From Zygnema cylindricum (taxonomy: Eukaryota > Streptophyta > Zygnematophyceae > Zygnematales > Zygnemataceae), in NCBI GenBank assembly GCA_037447655.1, contig JBBHKE010003204.1, positions 88,600 to 134,010 on the forward strand: DNA of 45,411 nucleotides. Reading direction: 5' to 3'. A model generated the notes under the pieces. That model worked only from the letters and a program-made list of their open reading frames with translations, was not told where the DNA came from and did not search any database. The position numbers and the translations under genes were made by a program. Position 1 is the stretch's first letter, and every line of letters starts with the position of its first letter. Positions 20,640-31,184 of this stretch are shown in pieces.

Positions 20640-21065
20640 TTTCCACAAACGTACCAAACCATAGTGTCAACAATCAACATTAGGGAAAATTGCTGAAATG
20701 TTACAAAACCATAGTGTTATATGTCAACATAAGTTAATTTACTTTCTTGAAATGTACATAATCACAGTGTCATATGCTAACATTATGTTAACATTAAAGC
20801 AAAGTATTGAAAAGGACATATAATGTCATATGCCCATATTAAATTAAATTTCAAAAACCAAATAGTGTCAAATGTCCACATAAAGGTAAATTGTTGAAAC
20901 ATAAAATTCCCAAGTGCCATATGTCAATATTAAATATAAATTATTGAAACATAACATAACCACAGTATCATATAATTCACATTAAAATAAAGTGTAGAAT
21001 CCAAACATAAACCATAGTGGTCATCTGTCAAATTATTTGTTGAAATGTGACGTCACCAGTGTCAT
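20640..21065 (+). repeat. Degenerate tandem repeat, about seven units of 50-65 bp
   Basis: Units share ACCATAGTGTCATATGTCAACATTAA followed by an AATTGTTGAAACAT-type segment, with many substitutions and length changes. The array is AT-rich. Its last unit (near 21050) carries GTGTCATGTGTCTTAC, which appears again at about 22318. Confidence 0.65.
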
Positions 21066-22537
21066 GTGTCTTACAAGATTTCTATCGAGGTCAATTGAGA
21101 GATGGAGGATGGAATACTTCCACTCAATTGGTTATCATTTAAATATCTGCCACCAACCAACACCCAGGCAAAAAAATATTAATTTTGATATGCATTTTTA
21201 ATGTCTTGCTTTTGTTTTTCTGGTAATGGAGGAAAGGAGATGTGAGGGGAGCGAAGGGAATCGTGAACAAGATGCATATAGTGTGAGACTGTTTCATTTT
21301 GCATTTATTTTCTCTCCTCCAACTTTTAGAGGGGATTTTTCTTTAAATAGTTTTGTGAGCTTATTTTTTGTTTCGATTTTCCTATTTTTCTTTTAAACCA
21401 TTTGTCATGGAACAACCTTTATGAAAAAAGGATGGGAAGGCCAATGGAAGAGGGAGTCAAAGTCTATGATATAAATGTTTGCATTTTGTAAATGTACATT
21501 TACACGATGATAAAAAAAACAAGTATCTTTTGATTCCAAAATTTGACATATTTTTAGCTTATTGTATTCCCTTTTTCATCTTTTGTTATTTATTTCACAT
21601 ACATTTGAGATTCTAATATGCTAGGTAATTGCAAATTGATGTCACTAATTTCACTTGATGTAAATTTTATATATGTCTTTAGATTTTATCTATATATAGA
21701 TTATATAAATCTATGTTAATTAAATTGGAGTAACAGTGATGGAATGTAGGAAAGGAGTGAGGGGGATTGTAGGAGTGTAAATGCAAACAAACGTAATTGT
21801 AAGTGATTTTTTTGTTAAATTTCGGTATTGTCTACTCTATTTTCCCTCTAAATGCCATGTTTCCAATGTTTCGCTTTAAGTTGTTTATTTTCTTTGTTTA
21901 TAAATCTTTTGAAACAAAATTATGTATGAAGGATGGGGTTTAAAAGAGAGCGAGTTGTGAAAAAGGATATTAAATAGTTTTATGTGTATTTTGGGAGTGT
22001 ATAGGAGGGAGGAATATTTTAAAGGACAAGCAGTTAAGGAACTAAATTTTACTTTTCAAAATTTTAAAGACTATTTGAAAGCGATTTGAAATTTCTTGAA
22101 TGATGGGCTAAGGAATCTGTGGAGTGTTCATTTCTTAGGAGCCTCTAATTTTTTTTATTGTTTTTAAAGGATTGTTTTCTATTCTTACATTTAAATCAAA
22201 TGAATTCAATCATTATCGACTTCTTCCCCCCTCCCCTCTTCCCCCCTCACAAGCCATATCGATTTACAGTCTACTCTTGGCATTTTCGATCCACACCACA
22301 AACCAAATATAGTGTCGCCATATATAGTGTGACATGTGTCTTACAATTTTTTAAGTTTCGTCAATCGACCGATGGACGATGGAATACTTCCACTCAACTC
22401 ATTGTAAGATAAATTCCTGGGAAGAAAATACAATAAAAAAGTAACAAATTATAAAATAAGAAACATTCACTATTCTACAAAAAACCAAGCAACACCTCCC
22501 TCCCTCTCCTCTCTCTCTCATTCCGGCGAAGAAAAAC
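21066..22537. other. AT-rich region with a separated direct repeat; no gene
   Basis: No exon is supported. A sequence of about 85 bp at 21055-21140 (GTGTC..ATGTGTCTTACAA, then GATGGAATACTTCCACTCAA) recurs at 22318-22405 in the same direction, about 1.26 kb away. The space between has poly-T runs and a local ATATATAGATTATATA segment near 21690-21710. Confidence 0.5.
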
Positions 22538-22746
22538 TAATGTTTTCTTTTAGTATGTTTCTGTAAACAATTAATCAAATTACGTACTTTAGTCATTTGT
22601 TAAATCTAATGTTCACTTTTTAGTATGTTTTTGTAAACAATTAATCAAATTACGTACTTTAGTCATTTGTTAAATCTAATTTTCACTTTTTAGTATGATT
22701 TTGTAAACGATTAATCAAATTATGTACTTTAGTCGTTTGTTTTTTC
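22538..22746 (+). repeat. Minisatellite, three 69-70 bp units
   Basis: Units start at 22538, 22607 and 22677, each with TAATNTTNNCTTTTTAGTATG, GTAAACAATTAATCAAATTA and GTACTTTAGTCATTTGTT. The first two are nearly identical and the third is a little more diverged. Confidence 0.9.
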
Positions 22747-22849
22747 TTTCTTTCACTTACAAGTATTGTAGTTCTGAGAGGTTCCCAATCTCCGGTGCGA
22801 TAGTCCCGAATAGTCCCAAGCCTCCAAGAGATCTACACACCCCCATAAA

Positions 22850-23530
22850 TTGTTAAATGAGGTCACTTTCTTCTCCTTCCCCCCACTCTTTCTCTCCCTC
22901 CCCCCCCTCTCTCTCCCTCCCCTCCTCTTTTATATACTTGAAAAGACATTTTCATCTAACTCCCACTTGTTGTCGGACGAGTTCCCTCGTTCTCACTCCC
23001 TCCTCACCTATCAATCCAAAGACATCTTCGGACCCCCGTCTCATTGGTCTTTCACAAGTTACCTTATCCTCTCCGCCTCCCTCCCTTCCCTTCCCTTCCT
23101 CCCTCTTAAATACCATATACCAAAGAAGTATTCGCACCCGACCTCCCACTTATTTTCTAATAAGAACTCCTTTGCTTCCCTCTCCTCCCTCCCCTCTCCT
23201 CCCTTTTGTCTCCTCTTACACAGTCCTAACACGTTTGGATATCTATACCCCTCCCTGCTCCCCTTCCCCCTCCCCCTCCCCATCCCTCTTATAACGTCAT
23301 CTTTCATTCTCTCCCCACCTCCCCCTCTTTCTTAGGTGGCTTTCCCATCTCCATCTACACCCCTCTCTCATTGGTCTTTGAATTTTTTTATTCTTTCCCC
23401 CTTGGTCTCCAATACACCCAAAGAGGTAACTAAACCCCCCTCCCATTGCTTGTCTAGAAGCAACTTGTTATCCTCCTCTCTCTTCTCCCTGCCCCCCTCG
23501 TCTCTACCCTATCCCAATGCTCTTTAAAGC
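22850..23530 (+). repeat. Long pyrimidine-rich (C/T) tract with diverged repeats
   Basis: About 680 bp dominated by CTCCC, TTCCC and CCTCT on the plus strand. There are recurring sub-blocks such as CTCATTGGTCTTT (about 23040 and 23369) and CTCCCACTTNTTNTC (about 22961 and 23143). The long frames on both strands (up to 161 codons) are low-complexity Ser/Pro/Leu or Gly/Arg/Glu products, and I do not accept them as genes. Triplex-forming or nucleosome-excluding behaviour is possible but not shown. Confidence 0.75.
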
Positions 23531-23569
23531 CTCCCAAGTGACCAAGCATCGCAACAACAATTAAATACG

Positions 23570-23864
23570 AATTCAGTGCGAAATTCAGTGCGTAATCATC
23601 ACAGCCGAAAATAAGCATCTAATGAACCAAAATTCAGTGCGAAATTCAGTGCGCAATCATCACAGCCGAAAATAAGCATCTAACGAACCGTAATTCAGTG
23701 CGAAATTCAGTGCGCAATCATCACAGCCCAAAATAAGCATCTAACGAACCGTAATTCAGTGCGAAATTCAGTGCGCAATCATCACAGCCGAAAACGCATT
23801 CAGTCTATGAACCGAAATTCAGTGCGAAATTCAGTGCGAAATTCAGCGCGAAACTCAGTACTTG
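23570..23864 (+). repeat. Minisatellite, four 61-62 bp units with internal short repeat
   Basis: Units begin at 23570, 23631, 23692 and 23753, with a fifth partial unit from 23815. Each starts with AATTCAGTGCGAAATTCAGTG, itself a duplicated 12-mer, followed by CAATCATCACAGCCGAAAAT and AAGCATCTAACGAACC. Units are over 90 percent alike. The partial unit degenerates into repeated GAAATTCAG and runs directly into the GC-rich island. Confidence 0.92.
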
Positions 23865-24069
23865 AACACAGCCGCAGCGGAGAGTGCACGCGGCGACAGT
23901 CGCTCACATGGCGATCGCGCGGCCGCGTTCGTCGCAGCCGATAGCGTGCTCGGCGGACGAGTTCCACGCGTGGCAGCGAATCGCCGGGAAACTCAGAGCA
24001 CTGCTCGAGATCGCCGCCTGCACCGCCTCCAGAGCCGCCTCTGCAGGAGCCGCAGAAACGACAAAATAG
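23865..24069 (+). other. GC-rich island with a possible short exon
   Basis: About 200 bp of sharply higher GC and CpG content in an AT-rich setting. One plus frame (23884-24069) ends ...FHAWQRIAGKLRALLEIAACTASRA.., an amphipathic-looking stretch, then a stop, and AATAAA occurs at 24131. It may be the last exon of an unrecognised gene or a CpG-rich regulatory element. No family is recognised and other frames are also open. Confidence 0.25.
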
Positions 24070-24175
24070 AGATCAGTTATAGCTTGGTTTTAAGGATTTT
24101 TGCGAGCCTATCTCCTACCCATGCGATCAAAATAAAACATTGTTAGAAGCAAGGAGTATTAAAAAACCAAAAAAA

Positions 24176-24199
24176 AATAATAATAATAATAATAATAAA
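24176..24199 (+). repeat. (AAT)n microsatellite
   Basis: Eight or so AAT/TAA triplets directly after a poly-A stretch, about 40 bp downstream of the AATAAA at 24131. Confidence 0.9.
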
Positions 24200-24407
24200 C
24201 ATAATAGTACAAATTATCGCTACAGGTAGCCTGGGTTTTGATAACTACAGTAATATTCATAAATTTTGTTGTTTTGACGGTTTAAAATACTGTCTTATTA
24301 TACGAGGATAATTTATTAGCCGAAAATATATTAGCATTATAATTTAACGATGATGAGGGGAAATTTTAGCGGCATACGTCAGCGAAGCCAATCAGTCAAA
24401 GGTTTCA

Positions 24408-24704
24408 CACGTGTGAAGACATGAATTGCAGATAAAGAAGGGGGAGAATGGGAAAGAGGGAGAAAACGTACTGTCTGTATCCGCCATGTCTCCAATGTCG
24501 CCGTCTCCCATTAAATGTGCCACGTGGCATGCTAAGATGATCATTGTCAGGATGGCCTTACAGGCCGCCATGGCTGTACAGTCGCCACGTGGCAACGTTC
24601 TAGAAGCTCTCTAACAGCGGCCCAAAGTGAGTAGTTTCCGTTTGTGGAAGTTTTACAGTTTCAGATGGAGTCGATCTTCGGCTTTATAGTCATTTTCACA
24701 CGTG
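24408..24704. promoter_or_regulatory. Cluster of CACGTG (G-box) palindromes
   Basis: CACGTG occurs at 24408-24413, 24521-24526, 24586-24591 and 24699-24704, that is four times in 300 bp. The middle two sit in the longer palindrome-like GCCACGTGGCA. More occur at 25371 and 25422. In plants this core is bound by bZIP and bHLH factors (ABA and light responses). The copy at 24586 lies 15 bp upstream of the candidate ATG at 24571. Confidence 0.45.
24472..24571 (-). other. Candidate signal-peptide exon on the minus strand
   Basis: From ATG at 24571 the minus strand reads MAACKAILTMIILACHVAHL and then GDGDIGDMADTD, a plausible signal peptide with a hydrophobic core at residues 6-16. It is followed by a good donor (A|GTACGT) at 24471 leaving phase 1. 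It could be the first exon of the lectin gene 4 kb downstream on this strand. Its phase does not fit the 20330 acceptor directly, so at least one more exon would be needed. It could equally be chance. Confidence 0.25.
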
Positions 24705-24729
24705 CGAAAGGCTCCGTACGAGTTCGAGG

Positions 24730-25953
24730 AGAGTTTAAACCTTAAAGCACGACCCCTGTGGAGGACTGACCGTTCAGTTTCGCATTAATACGGCCCACTC
24801 GCGCGTGTATATTCTGTTTTGTCGTTCGTGACTCTTTCTTTTGTTTGATACAATCTAGGAGCCGGAATTTGACTAATTTCCTTTCATATGTCCGTACGCA
24901 TTTATGCATACGGTACTGTACTTGATACGATCCAAACTGTAATCCAGTGATCACGACATGTGATTGTACTTTTATTTTGTCTTTTCATACAGTTTGGCGG
25001 CGTATCGACTCGCGTTGGCAAATATGGTGTCAGCGGCCCTAAGCTTCGGATGGTCAGCCCTAAACTGTACGATTCCGTATGAATCTTTAAAGGCCGTCGA
25101 CTAAGCAAAAACGCTCCTTTGGAATAACTTTTGCAAACGTACTCTTTTCCTTGCATGTGCGAATCCTTGCGAATATTTTTGTCGTTAGCGCGTCCTCGAG
25201 TCTATCGGCTGCGCCCATTGGTACAGTTTTCAGGGTCACAAAAAGGTAGTTCGCGTGCCCTAAAAAACTATCGTACGAAAGATCATTTATTGGACGGCTT
25301 CACTGGAAACCCGGTGGACCTGTTAGTTTGTCGGACCTGTGGATTATTAAAAGAAATAATAGAATTAAGCCACGTGGACGTTAGGGCTACTGTAGATTAC
25401 AAGCAAACCAAGGATGTCTAGCACGTGTTGTCGTTTCTTGTGTGAAACAACAGCTGGACTAGAGTTTTTGGCTTTTTGCATGTGCAAAATTTAACACGTA
25501 GCGTCCTCTCATTGGTAGAAATCGTTCACCTAGTTTGTACGGATTGAAGGCATGTCCCGATGTACGGAATTTGTCTTTTTTACATTGTTACCCAGCGAAG
25601 TGAACTTATGGCGTTTACTTAGGGCCCTTTGTTTTAACGCAAAAAACAAACATATCGCCCAATAATATCTCGTCTTTCATGCCATCATTCAATACGACAG
25701 ACGTAACCTAGGGCTTTCGTTACAACGCCGATTTACCCTAAGGGGCAAAAATCTTTTGCCGATACGAGGGTCGCAAGTCGCCAAACTTTTTATGCTCGAA
25801 GTCATTTCGTCACTTCGCATTTAATGCAATCTTGTCGTGAAGCGACTGGACTTAGAGATCTCACGTAATCGTAGAGCGCGAAGAGCTCGGATAACCCTCC
25901 TTTTCTTTTAACTTTAGTGGTGAAACCAGCTCACGAGGCGGTTAAAAGTTCAG
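24730..25953. other. Intergenic, no gene recognised
   Basis: Mixed-composition sequence with short frames on both strands (for example 25131-25421). None has a recognisable motif, splice context or codon pattern. Confidence 0.4.
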
Positions 25954-25955
25954 TA

Positions 25956-26180
25956 CACCGCGAATCGTTATTAAGCGTCAAGGTTTTTTTCGCCACTTAA
26001 AGCATCTTTTCTCCGTACACAATTTTTGGATTGTGGATCTGACGGTTGCGATTGAAAGGTAACACTATCAGCTTCCGATTGGCGGTCTAGAATTGAAAAT
26101 CCAACAGGTATGTACGGAGAATAGATGTTTTAAGTGGCGGAAAAAACCTTGACGCTAATAAGTAATAACGATTCGCGGTG
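25956..26180. mobile_element. TA-target MITE, well preserved
   Basis: Tips are CACCGCGAATCGTTATTAAGCGTC and CGATTCGCGGTG, with TA at 25954-25955 and 26181-26182. The 225 bp foldback carries CGCCACTTAAAGCATC on one arm and GATGTTTTAAGTGGCG on the other. It is nearly identical to 17399-17622, which suggests recent movement of this subfamily. Confidence 0.9.
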
Positions 26181-26182
26181 TA

Positions 26183-26626
26183 ATGCACGAATAGTACTAT
26201 ACGAATGGGAATTCAATTTCCGACGTGCGTACTTTGGCGCAAGAATCATGTAGCGAAATAATCACGTGGATTATGGGCTTTGCTCTCATTGGTCCTCATT
26301 TGAAGTCTGATTGAAAAACGACACAAAATAATCAATGCGATGACCGGGAAAAAAAGACCTGCGAAAACTCAATGATTGGTTAGGGTTACAAAAGACATCA
26401 GGTTGGGTCTGGCACGCGTGCCACGTATTTGTTTGTTTGATACGCGCTTAGTTAACGGGAAAATAAAAATAAAAAATACAAGTACGCTAAAGAATTGCTA
26501 ATGAAAATATTAAATAAAAATTATGACCGTTATAGATTCGCTCAATTTGGGAGTTGATCGTAAGAAATTGAAGAAAACTTTGAGATGCATAAAATTGCGG
26601 TAAAAAGTTTTTTTTATAGACACGTA
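26183..26626. other. Intergenic, nothing recognised
   Basis: No gene or repeat could be supported between the MITE ending at 26180 and the one starting at 26627. Confidence 0.4.
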
Positions 26627-26931
26627 CACCGCGAATCGTAATTAGAGTAAATAACGGTAATTCGGTCGCCCTAAATTTCGACTCTATCACCTTAAATAGA
26701 GTAAATGATTCTAAATTTTTTCATTATGCTATTTAAGGTAAGGCTTAATTAGCGTAAAAAAATATAATATAGGTTCGCTTTAAATAGTGTGGAGTCAAAC
26801 GACGTCCGACCGTGCAGAATTGTACTTTTATAAGTAAAAAGGTACAAATAATGATTTAATAGAATCGCACTCGCACTTGAAATTGCACTAAGCAAACAAT
26901 CAATCACATCGAAAAAAAGTCGTTCGCATAA

Positions 26932-27753
26932 GGGCGTGTTCCCATGTGTTCAAGTAAGGGTTTTTTTTTGTCGTTTTCACAAAAAAATGGGACTTCCAAT
27001 GAGAAAATATTATGTTGTTCGAAAAATGGGCAAAAACACAAGTACATTTTGCTTCGTCTTAGAACTTGGAAAGTACAACAATTTGGCGTTATTATCATCG
27101 CGACCCACTTCCAACTCATCTTCACACTTGCACTGGAATCAAATCACGATCTGATTTTAATCAAAATACTACCCTATTGACGAATAAAAAACCTGGTTTG
27201 CACGCGTCAAACGTTTTCATTTTTTTTTGCAGTTGGGAAGTACACGAAAATAAAGTTGTTTGTCCGTTTGCAAACAATTCATTTGTTTGATTGGTTGTAC
27301 GGACAAGCAGCTGGACAGGATTTGCCAAAACTACACACATGGCAGTGAAAGAAAGCCCGATGTCTAAAATGTCACGCTGAACATTCAATTACACTTTCAC
27401 TACAGTACTGTACATCCCATTTGTAGATGTATGCAATTGCTTATGTTGTCCACGTGAAGGCGTCTACAAATGTCCAGAGCTCGTTGGAGTCGACAAATGT
27501 CTGTAGTATGTCAAGAGCTCGTTGTAGTTCTACAAATGTCCGCAGTTTGTCCGGAGCTCGTTGGCGCCTACAAATGTCTGCAATTTGTTAGCGTCTGTCG
27601 GAAGATATTGGCGACGTTTACAACTGTCACATATTCGAAGTAATGAAGGCGCAAGTAACGATTGACATAGGCACACTTTGGAAAGTACAACGTAAAATTT
27701 GCGCTAAAATCCAAAGTAACGTTTCAAAGTTTCGGTTACATAAGAACACGCCC
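26932..27753. mobile_element. Harbinger-like non-autonomous element nested in the TA-target element
   Basis: Tips are GGGCGTGTTCCCATGT and ACATAAGAACACGCCC, an imperfect inverted repeat. The flanks are CATAA and ATAAC, consistent with a TAA-type target with one base of ambiguity. About 822 bp long, with no transposase frame. It contains a tandem array at 27462-27594. Confidence 0.7.
27462..27594 (+). repeat. Tandem repeat, about 3.5 units of 39 bp
   Basis: Units contain CTACAAATGTC, CAGTTTGTC and AGAGCTCGTTG in order. The first unit is shortened. Lies inside the Harbinger-like element. Confidence 0.75.
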
Positions 27754-28159
27754 ATAACTCTCGTCCGTCGACAACATCGTCATCAGTGTGAACATTAATT
27801 GACATTCAGCGCGACAAATATTAGTAACGTCATAATGACGTCAAAACTATATGGACTGACAGATTTTGTATGTCTACGTAATTTAGTGTTCATAATTTCA
27901 GCGCGGATAATTATTGCCGACATAACCCAATGTAGAGTACTTAAATAAAGTAGAATAAACTTCATCTGTGAAAAAGTTTTATCACACAAATTAGCGTTCA
28001 TAACTCTAATTGTTTTTTTTTTTGTTTTTTTACTCTAATTTTTTCTTTACTCTAATTACGATTCGCGGTGTAGTGTGATAAAAAAATATTTATTTTTACT
28101 TGCGCGCGTCGAGCCTTGAATGCTCGAAATTATGACCGCTTATTGCTCCTGGTACACTA

Positions 28160-28358
28160 CACCTAAAATTGTTATTAGCGTATAGAAATTATTAGTGTAA
28201 AGAAAAAAATAGCGTCATTCATTATAATTTTGTGTTAGGAGACGTGGCAGATTATGGTCCACGTCCTTAAATAGTGTAACCTATTATATTTAAGGTACTA
28301 ATGTCAAAATTTTGGGGTGCCGATATAGTGTACATAAGGCTAATAACGATTCACGATG
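28160..28358. mobile_element. TA-target MITE
   Basis: A 199 bp element with eroded left tip CACCTAAAATTGTTATTAGCG and good right tip CTAATAACGATTCACGATG, flanked by TA at 28158-28159 and 28359-28360. Confidence 0.75.
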
Positions 28359-28370
28359 TACAGTACACTA

Positions 28371-28905
28371 CACCGCAAATCGTTATTAGTGTCAAAGTTT
28401 AAATAAGGGTTGAAGAAAATTTACCGTAATTGATGCTAATTAAGAATTTTTTTTTTTTTTTTTAAAGGTGTATTCTAACCTCGTTATTATGTTTATTTGG
28501 GAACAATAAAAATAGAATATTTGCCGTACGACTATATACATTAATATATGTATTTGTACAAAATATTAGAAATCGTACGCCGTCGTGAAATTTAAATATC
28601 CGTACATATCAGACTAATTTACGTGTCAGAATAATCCCGGTTTTTGAGCGCACGTTCCTATGCGTGTGCGTCTGATTTAATTCATTTTTTGTGAATTTTT
28701 CACATAAAAAGGTACATTTATGTACGGTCTGACATCGACCGTACACCACGCTATTTATATCTTATTGTACTTTCGTTCTTTACGCTATTTTGTACGGTAC
28801 CTTAATTAACGTCAAGGAAAAATTAAAATCATGTATCTTATTTGAGGAAAAAAATCAAAATTTTAAGAACCCAGATTAGTGACTTTGACACTAATAACAG
28901 TTATA
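28371..28905. mobile_element. Longer TA-target element, right tip lost
   Basis: The left tip CACCGCAAATCGTTATTAGTG follows TA at 28369-28370. The interior matches, in opposite orientation, the complete copy at 30204-30726, including a GCGCACGTTCCTATGCGTG segment and the palindrome GTACGGTC..GACCGTAC (28722-28744). The right tip decays after GACACTAATAACAG near 28900. Confidence 0.75.
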
Positions 28906-28929
28906 ATTATTTGAGAATCAAAATTAGTA

Positions 28930-29866
28930 ATGAAAAATTATGACAAAAACTAAAAAAAAAATAGAGTAATGGACGCTAATTTATGTGATAAAATTGTTTC
29001 AACTATGAAGTTTACTCTAATTTATTTAAGTACTCTAAATTGGCACGTAATATCCTCTACTGTAAATAAGGTATTCGTACATAATTTGGCAAAATGTACA
29101 ATTTATCGTCACTATGACGTTTGCACTACATGGTTTGTTAAATCGCAATTATATGAAAACGGCCTGTATTAAATCATTATTTGTACTTTTTTTAATTAAT
29201 AAAGAACAATTTTGCACGGTCGGAGGTGGTCTGTACTCCACATTATTTAAAACGAACCTATATTAGAATTAATAACGCTAATTAAACTTTACCTTAAATA
29301 TAATAATGAAAAAATTACAATCATTTACTCTATTTCATGTGATAGAGTCGAAATTTCGAGCGACCGAATTAGAGCATAGTTCAAAAGTAGGCGTTTTTTG
29401 GTAGGCCTTTTGTAGGCCGCCTTTAGCGTAAGTTGTGTTACGAGCTTTCCATGTGATCTTCTTAAATCGATACTTTCACCAGCGACCGTCCGATGGTCCG
29501 AATCTGACGATAGTCCTATCGTAAGTTGTATTATGGGCTTTTCATTTGATCTTCTTAGATCGTTACTTTCATCAACGACCGTCAGATCATCCGAATTTGA
29601 CGGTTTAAATTAAAAGTCGCTCAAAACTCACAGAAAAATATTTTTTTGTCCGATTTTTTTTCAAATTTAGACATGACGTTTAATTCTCTATCGATCCATG
29701 CGCAACTCAACCCTGCTACTATTTTATTTCATTTTGCGGCCAATACAATATGGGTCTTAAGGCCATATTGTTTGTTTTGCATACAATAGGCATATTGTAT
29801 GGGCGTACGGTCACCTACTTTTCAACTATGAATTAGAGTAATTTACTCTAATTACGATTCGCGGTG
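28930..29866. mobile_element. Long TA-target element, inverted relative to 26627-28070, carrying a hAT-like MITE
   Basis: The right tip CTCTAATTACGATTCGCGGTG ends at 29866 before TA. The left tip is missing or merged with the preceding element near 28900-28930. The interior corresponds to the reverse complement of 26627-28070. A 456 bp hAT-like MITE is inserted at 29375-29830. Confidence 0.7.
29375..29830. mobile_element. hAT-like MITE, copy 1
   Basis: Tips are CATAGTTCAAAAGTAGG and CCTACTTTTCAACTATG, with perfect 8-bp target duplication AATTAGAG at 29367-29374 and 29831-29838. It has an internal TTTTTTGGTAGGCCTTTTGTAGGCC and a local near-duplication containing CGTAAGTTGTRTTANGRGCTTT twice (about 29427 and 29520). 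No coding frame. Confidence 0.92.
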
Positions 29867-29868
29867 TA

Positions 29869-30203
29869 CATGTAAGGTTCGTACTGTGTTTTAGTATCAA
29901 AAACTTCGTTAGACGCGGTTCCACGTGCACACGAAGCTTCTGTTCGGCAGTCTCACGGTTTCGGAGTATAAACGGCGTGAACGGCGGATGAACATGTTTC
30001 AACACTTTTAGGGTTTGAGAAATCACGAAGATGACACACTTTGTAGTTTCAACAGAGCGTACGCTTGTCTTAATAGGGTCAGAAAATATACGTCCGTACG
30101 TTTACAAGAAAGCCCTACGATCCCAAGATGTTGGTGCAAACTGCAAAGCGTACGAAAATAGCGGGAAAAAGCGGGAAAATCGGGTAGTTTACTTTATAAT
30201 GTA
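29869..30203. other. Intergenic between MITEs; no gene
   Basis: About 335 bp between a TA-target element and the next one. Short frames only. Confidence 0.4.
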
Positions 30204-30726
30204 CACCGCCAATCGTTATTAGTGTTAATAACTCTAATTTGGGTTCTTAAAATTTTGATTCTTTTTTTCAAATAGGATACCTGATTGTAATTTTTCCTTG
30301 ACGTTAATTAAGGTACCGTACAAAATAGCGTAAAGCTTGAAAGTTCAATAAAATTTTAATAGTGTGGTGTACGGTCGAAGTCGACAGTACATAAATGTAC
30401 TTTTTCAAGTGAAAATTTACAAATATGAATTAAATCAGACGCGCACGAATAAGAACGTGCGCTAAAAAAAACGGGATTAGTATTACATGTAAATTAATAT
30501 GGCATATACGGATATTTTAAATTCGTAACGGTGTACGATTTCTAATATTTGTACGTGCATATAATCGTACGGTGAATATTCCATTTTTGTTGTTCCCAAA
30601 TTAGCATTAACGCCGAAATTAGAATACACCTTTTTAAAAAAAAAAATCAAATTCTTAATTAGCATCAAATACGATAAATTTTCTTCAACACTATTTAAAC
30701 TTTGACACTAATATCGATTCGCGGTG
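30204..30726. mobile_element. Complete longer TA-target element, 523 bp
   Basis: Tips are CACCGCCAATCGTTATTAGTG and CACTAATATCGATTCGCGGTG, with TA at 30202-30203 and 30727-30728. The interior matches 28371-28905 inverted, including GCGCACGAATAAGAACGTGCGC and GTACGGTCGAAGTCGACAGTAC. No transposase frame. Confidence 0.88.
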
Positions 30727-31184
30727 TACCATGCTGAAACCAGGCCGTACTTTTTTTTTCATATTCCGATAAAAAGTTTGCAGCAGACAATCCCCCGTTG
30801 GATGTCATTTTTTCAGCATCCGGGATCCCTTCTCGCCATCGATCCAGTAGATGGCTACAGTACATTATAGTACACTACCGTACCGTACGGTACCGTTGAA
30901 AGGAAGACAACCATTTAAAAACCGAGTAAAAATGTGCGACGTGGAGAATACAGATTAGGATATTTTCGCATGTGCTAAAGTTACAGTTATTTTCTGTTGT
31001 TTTCCTCCATAACTTAGAAAAAAATGAGAAAATCCGTAGCCGTACCAAAAAATAGAAATTACCACCGTACAAGTTGCGTTACCCTAAAACTTTATATGTA
31101 CAGTAGTTTGTCGTATATTGCGATACAATTTGTCGTTTAGCGCATTTCGACCCACTTTCACGTCCTTTCAACACATGTTCAAAC

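Larger units (their letters stand above)
26627..28070. mobile_element. Long TA-target element interrupted by a Harbinger-like insertion
   Basis: Tips are CACCGCGAATCGTAATTAGAGTAAA and CTCTAATTACGATTCGCGGTG, with TA at 26625-26626 and 28071-28072. Removing the insertion at 26932-27753 leaves about 620 bp, a longer subfamily than the 220 bp foldbacks. Its right part (about 27790-28010) is homologous, in opposite orientation, to 28965-29180. The short reading frames in these two segments therefore look alike, but the similarity is of DNA, not evidence of a protein. Confidence 0.8.

Noticed and set aside
22850-23335. 161- and 145-codon frames in the pyrimidine tract
   Set aside because: Low-complexity Ser/Pro/Leu translation open in two overlapping frames; composition alone explains it.
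22538-23864. Regular repeats that might suggest a CRISPR array
   Set aside because: Units are contiguous tandem repeats of 60-70 bp without unique spacers, in a eukaryotic context.
25131-25421. 96-codon plus-strand frame with a CRTCG motif
   Set aside because: No recognisable domain, splice context or codon bias; one CXXC is not evidence of a zinc finger.
27795-29172. Two similar small frames (27795-28001 minus and 28969-29172 plus) as a conserved protein
   Set aside because: Both lie in copies of the same TA-target element; the similarity is of element DNA and the frames diverge after about 30 codons.
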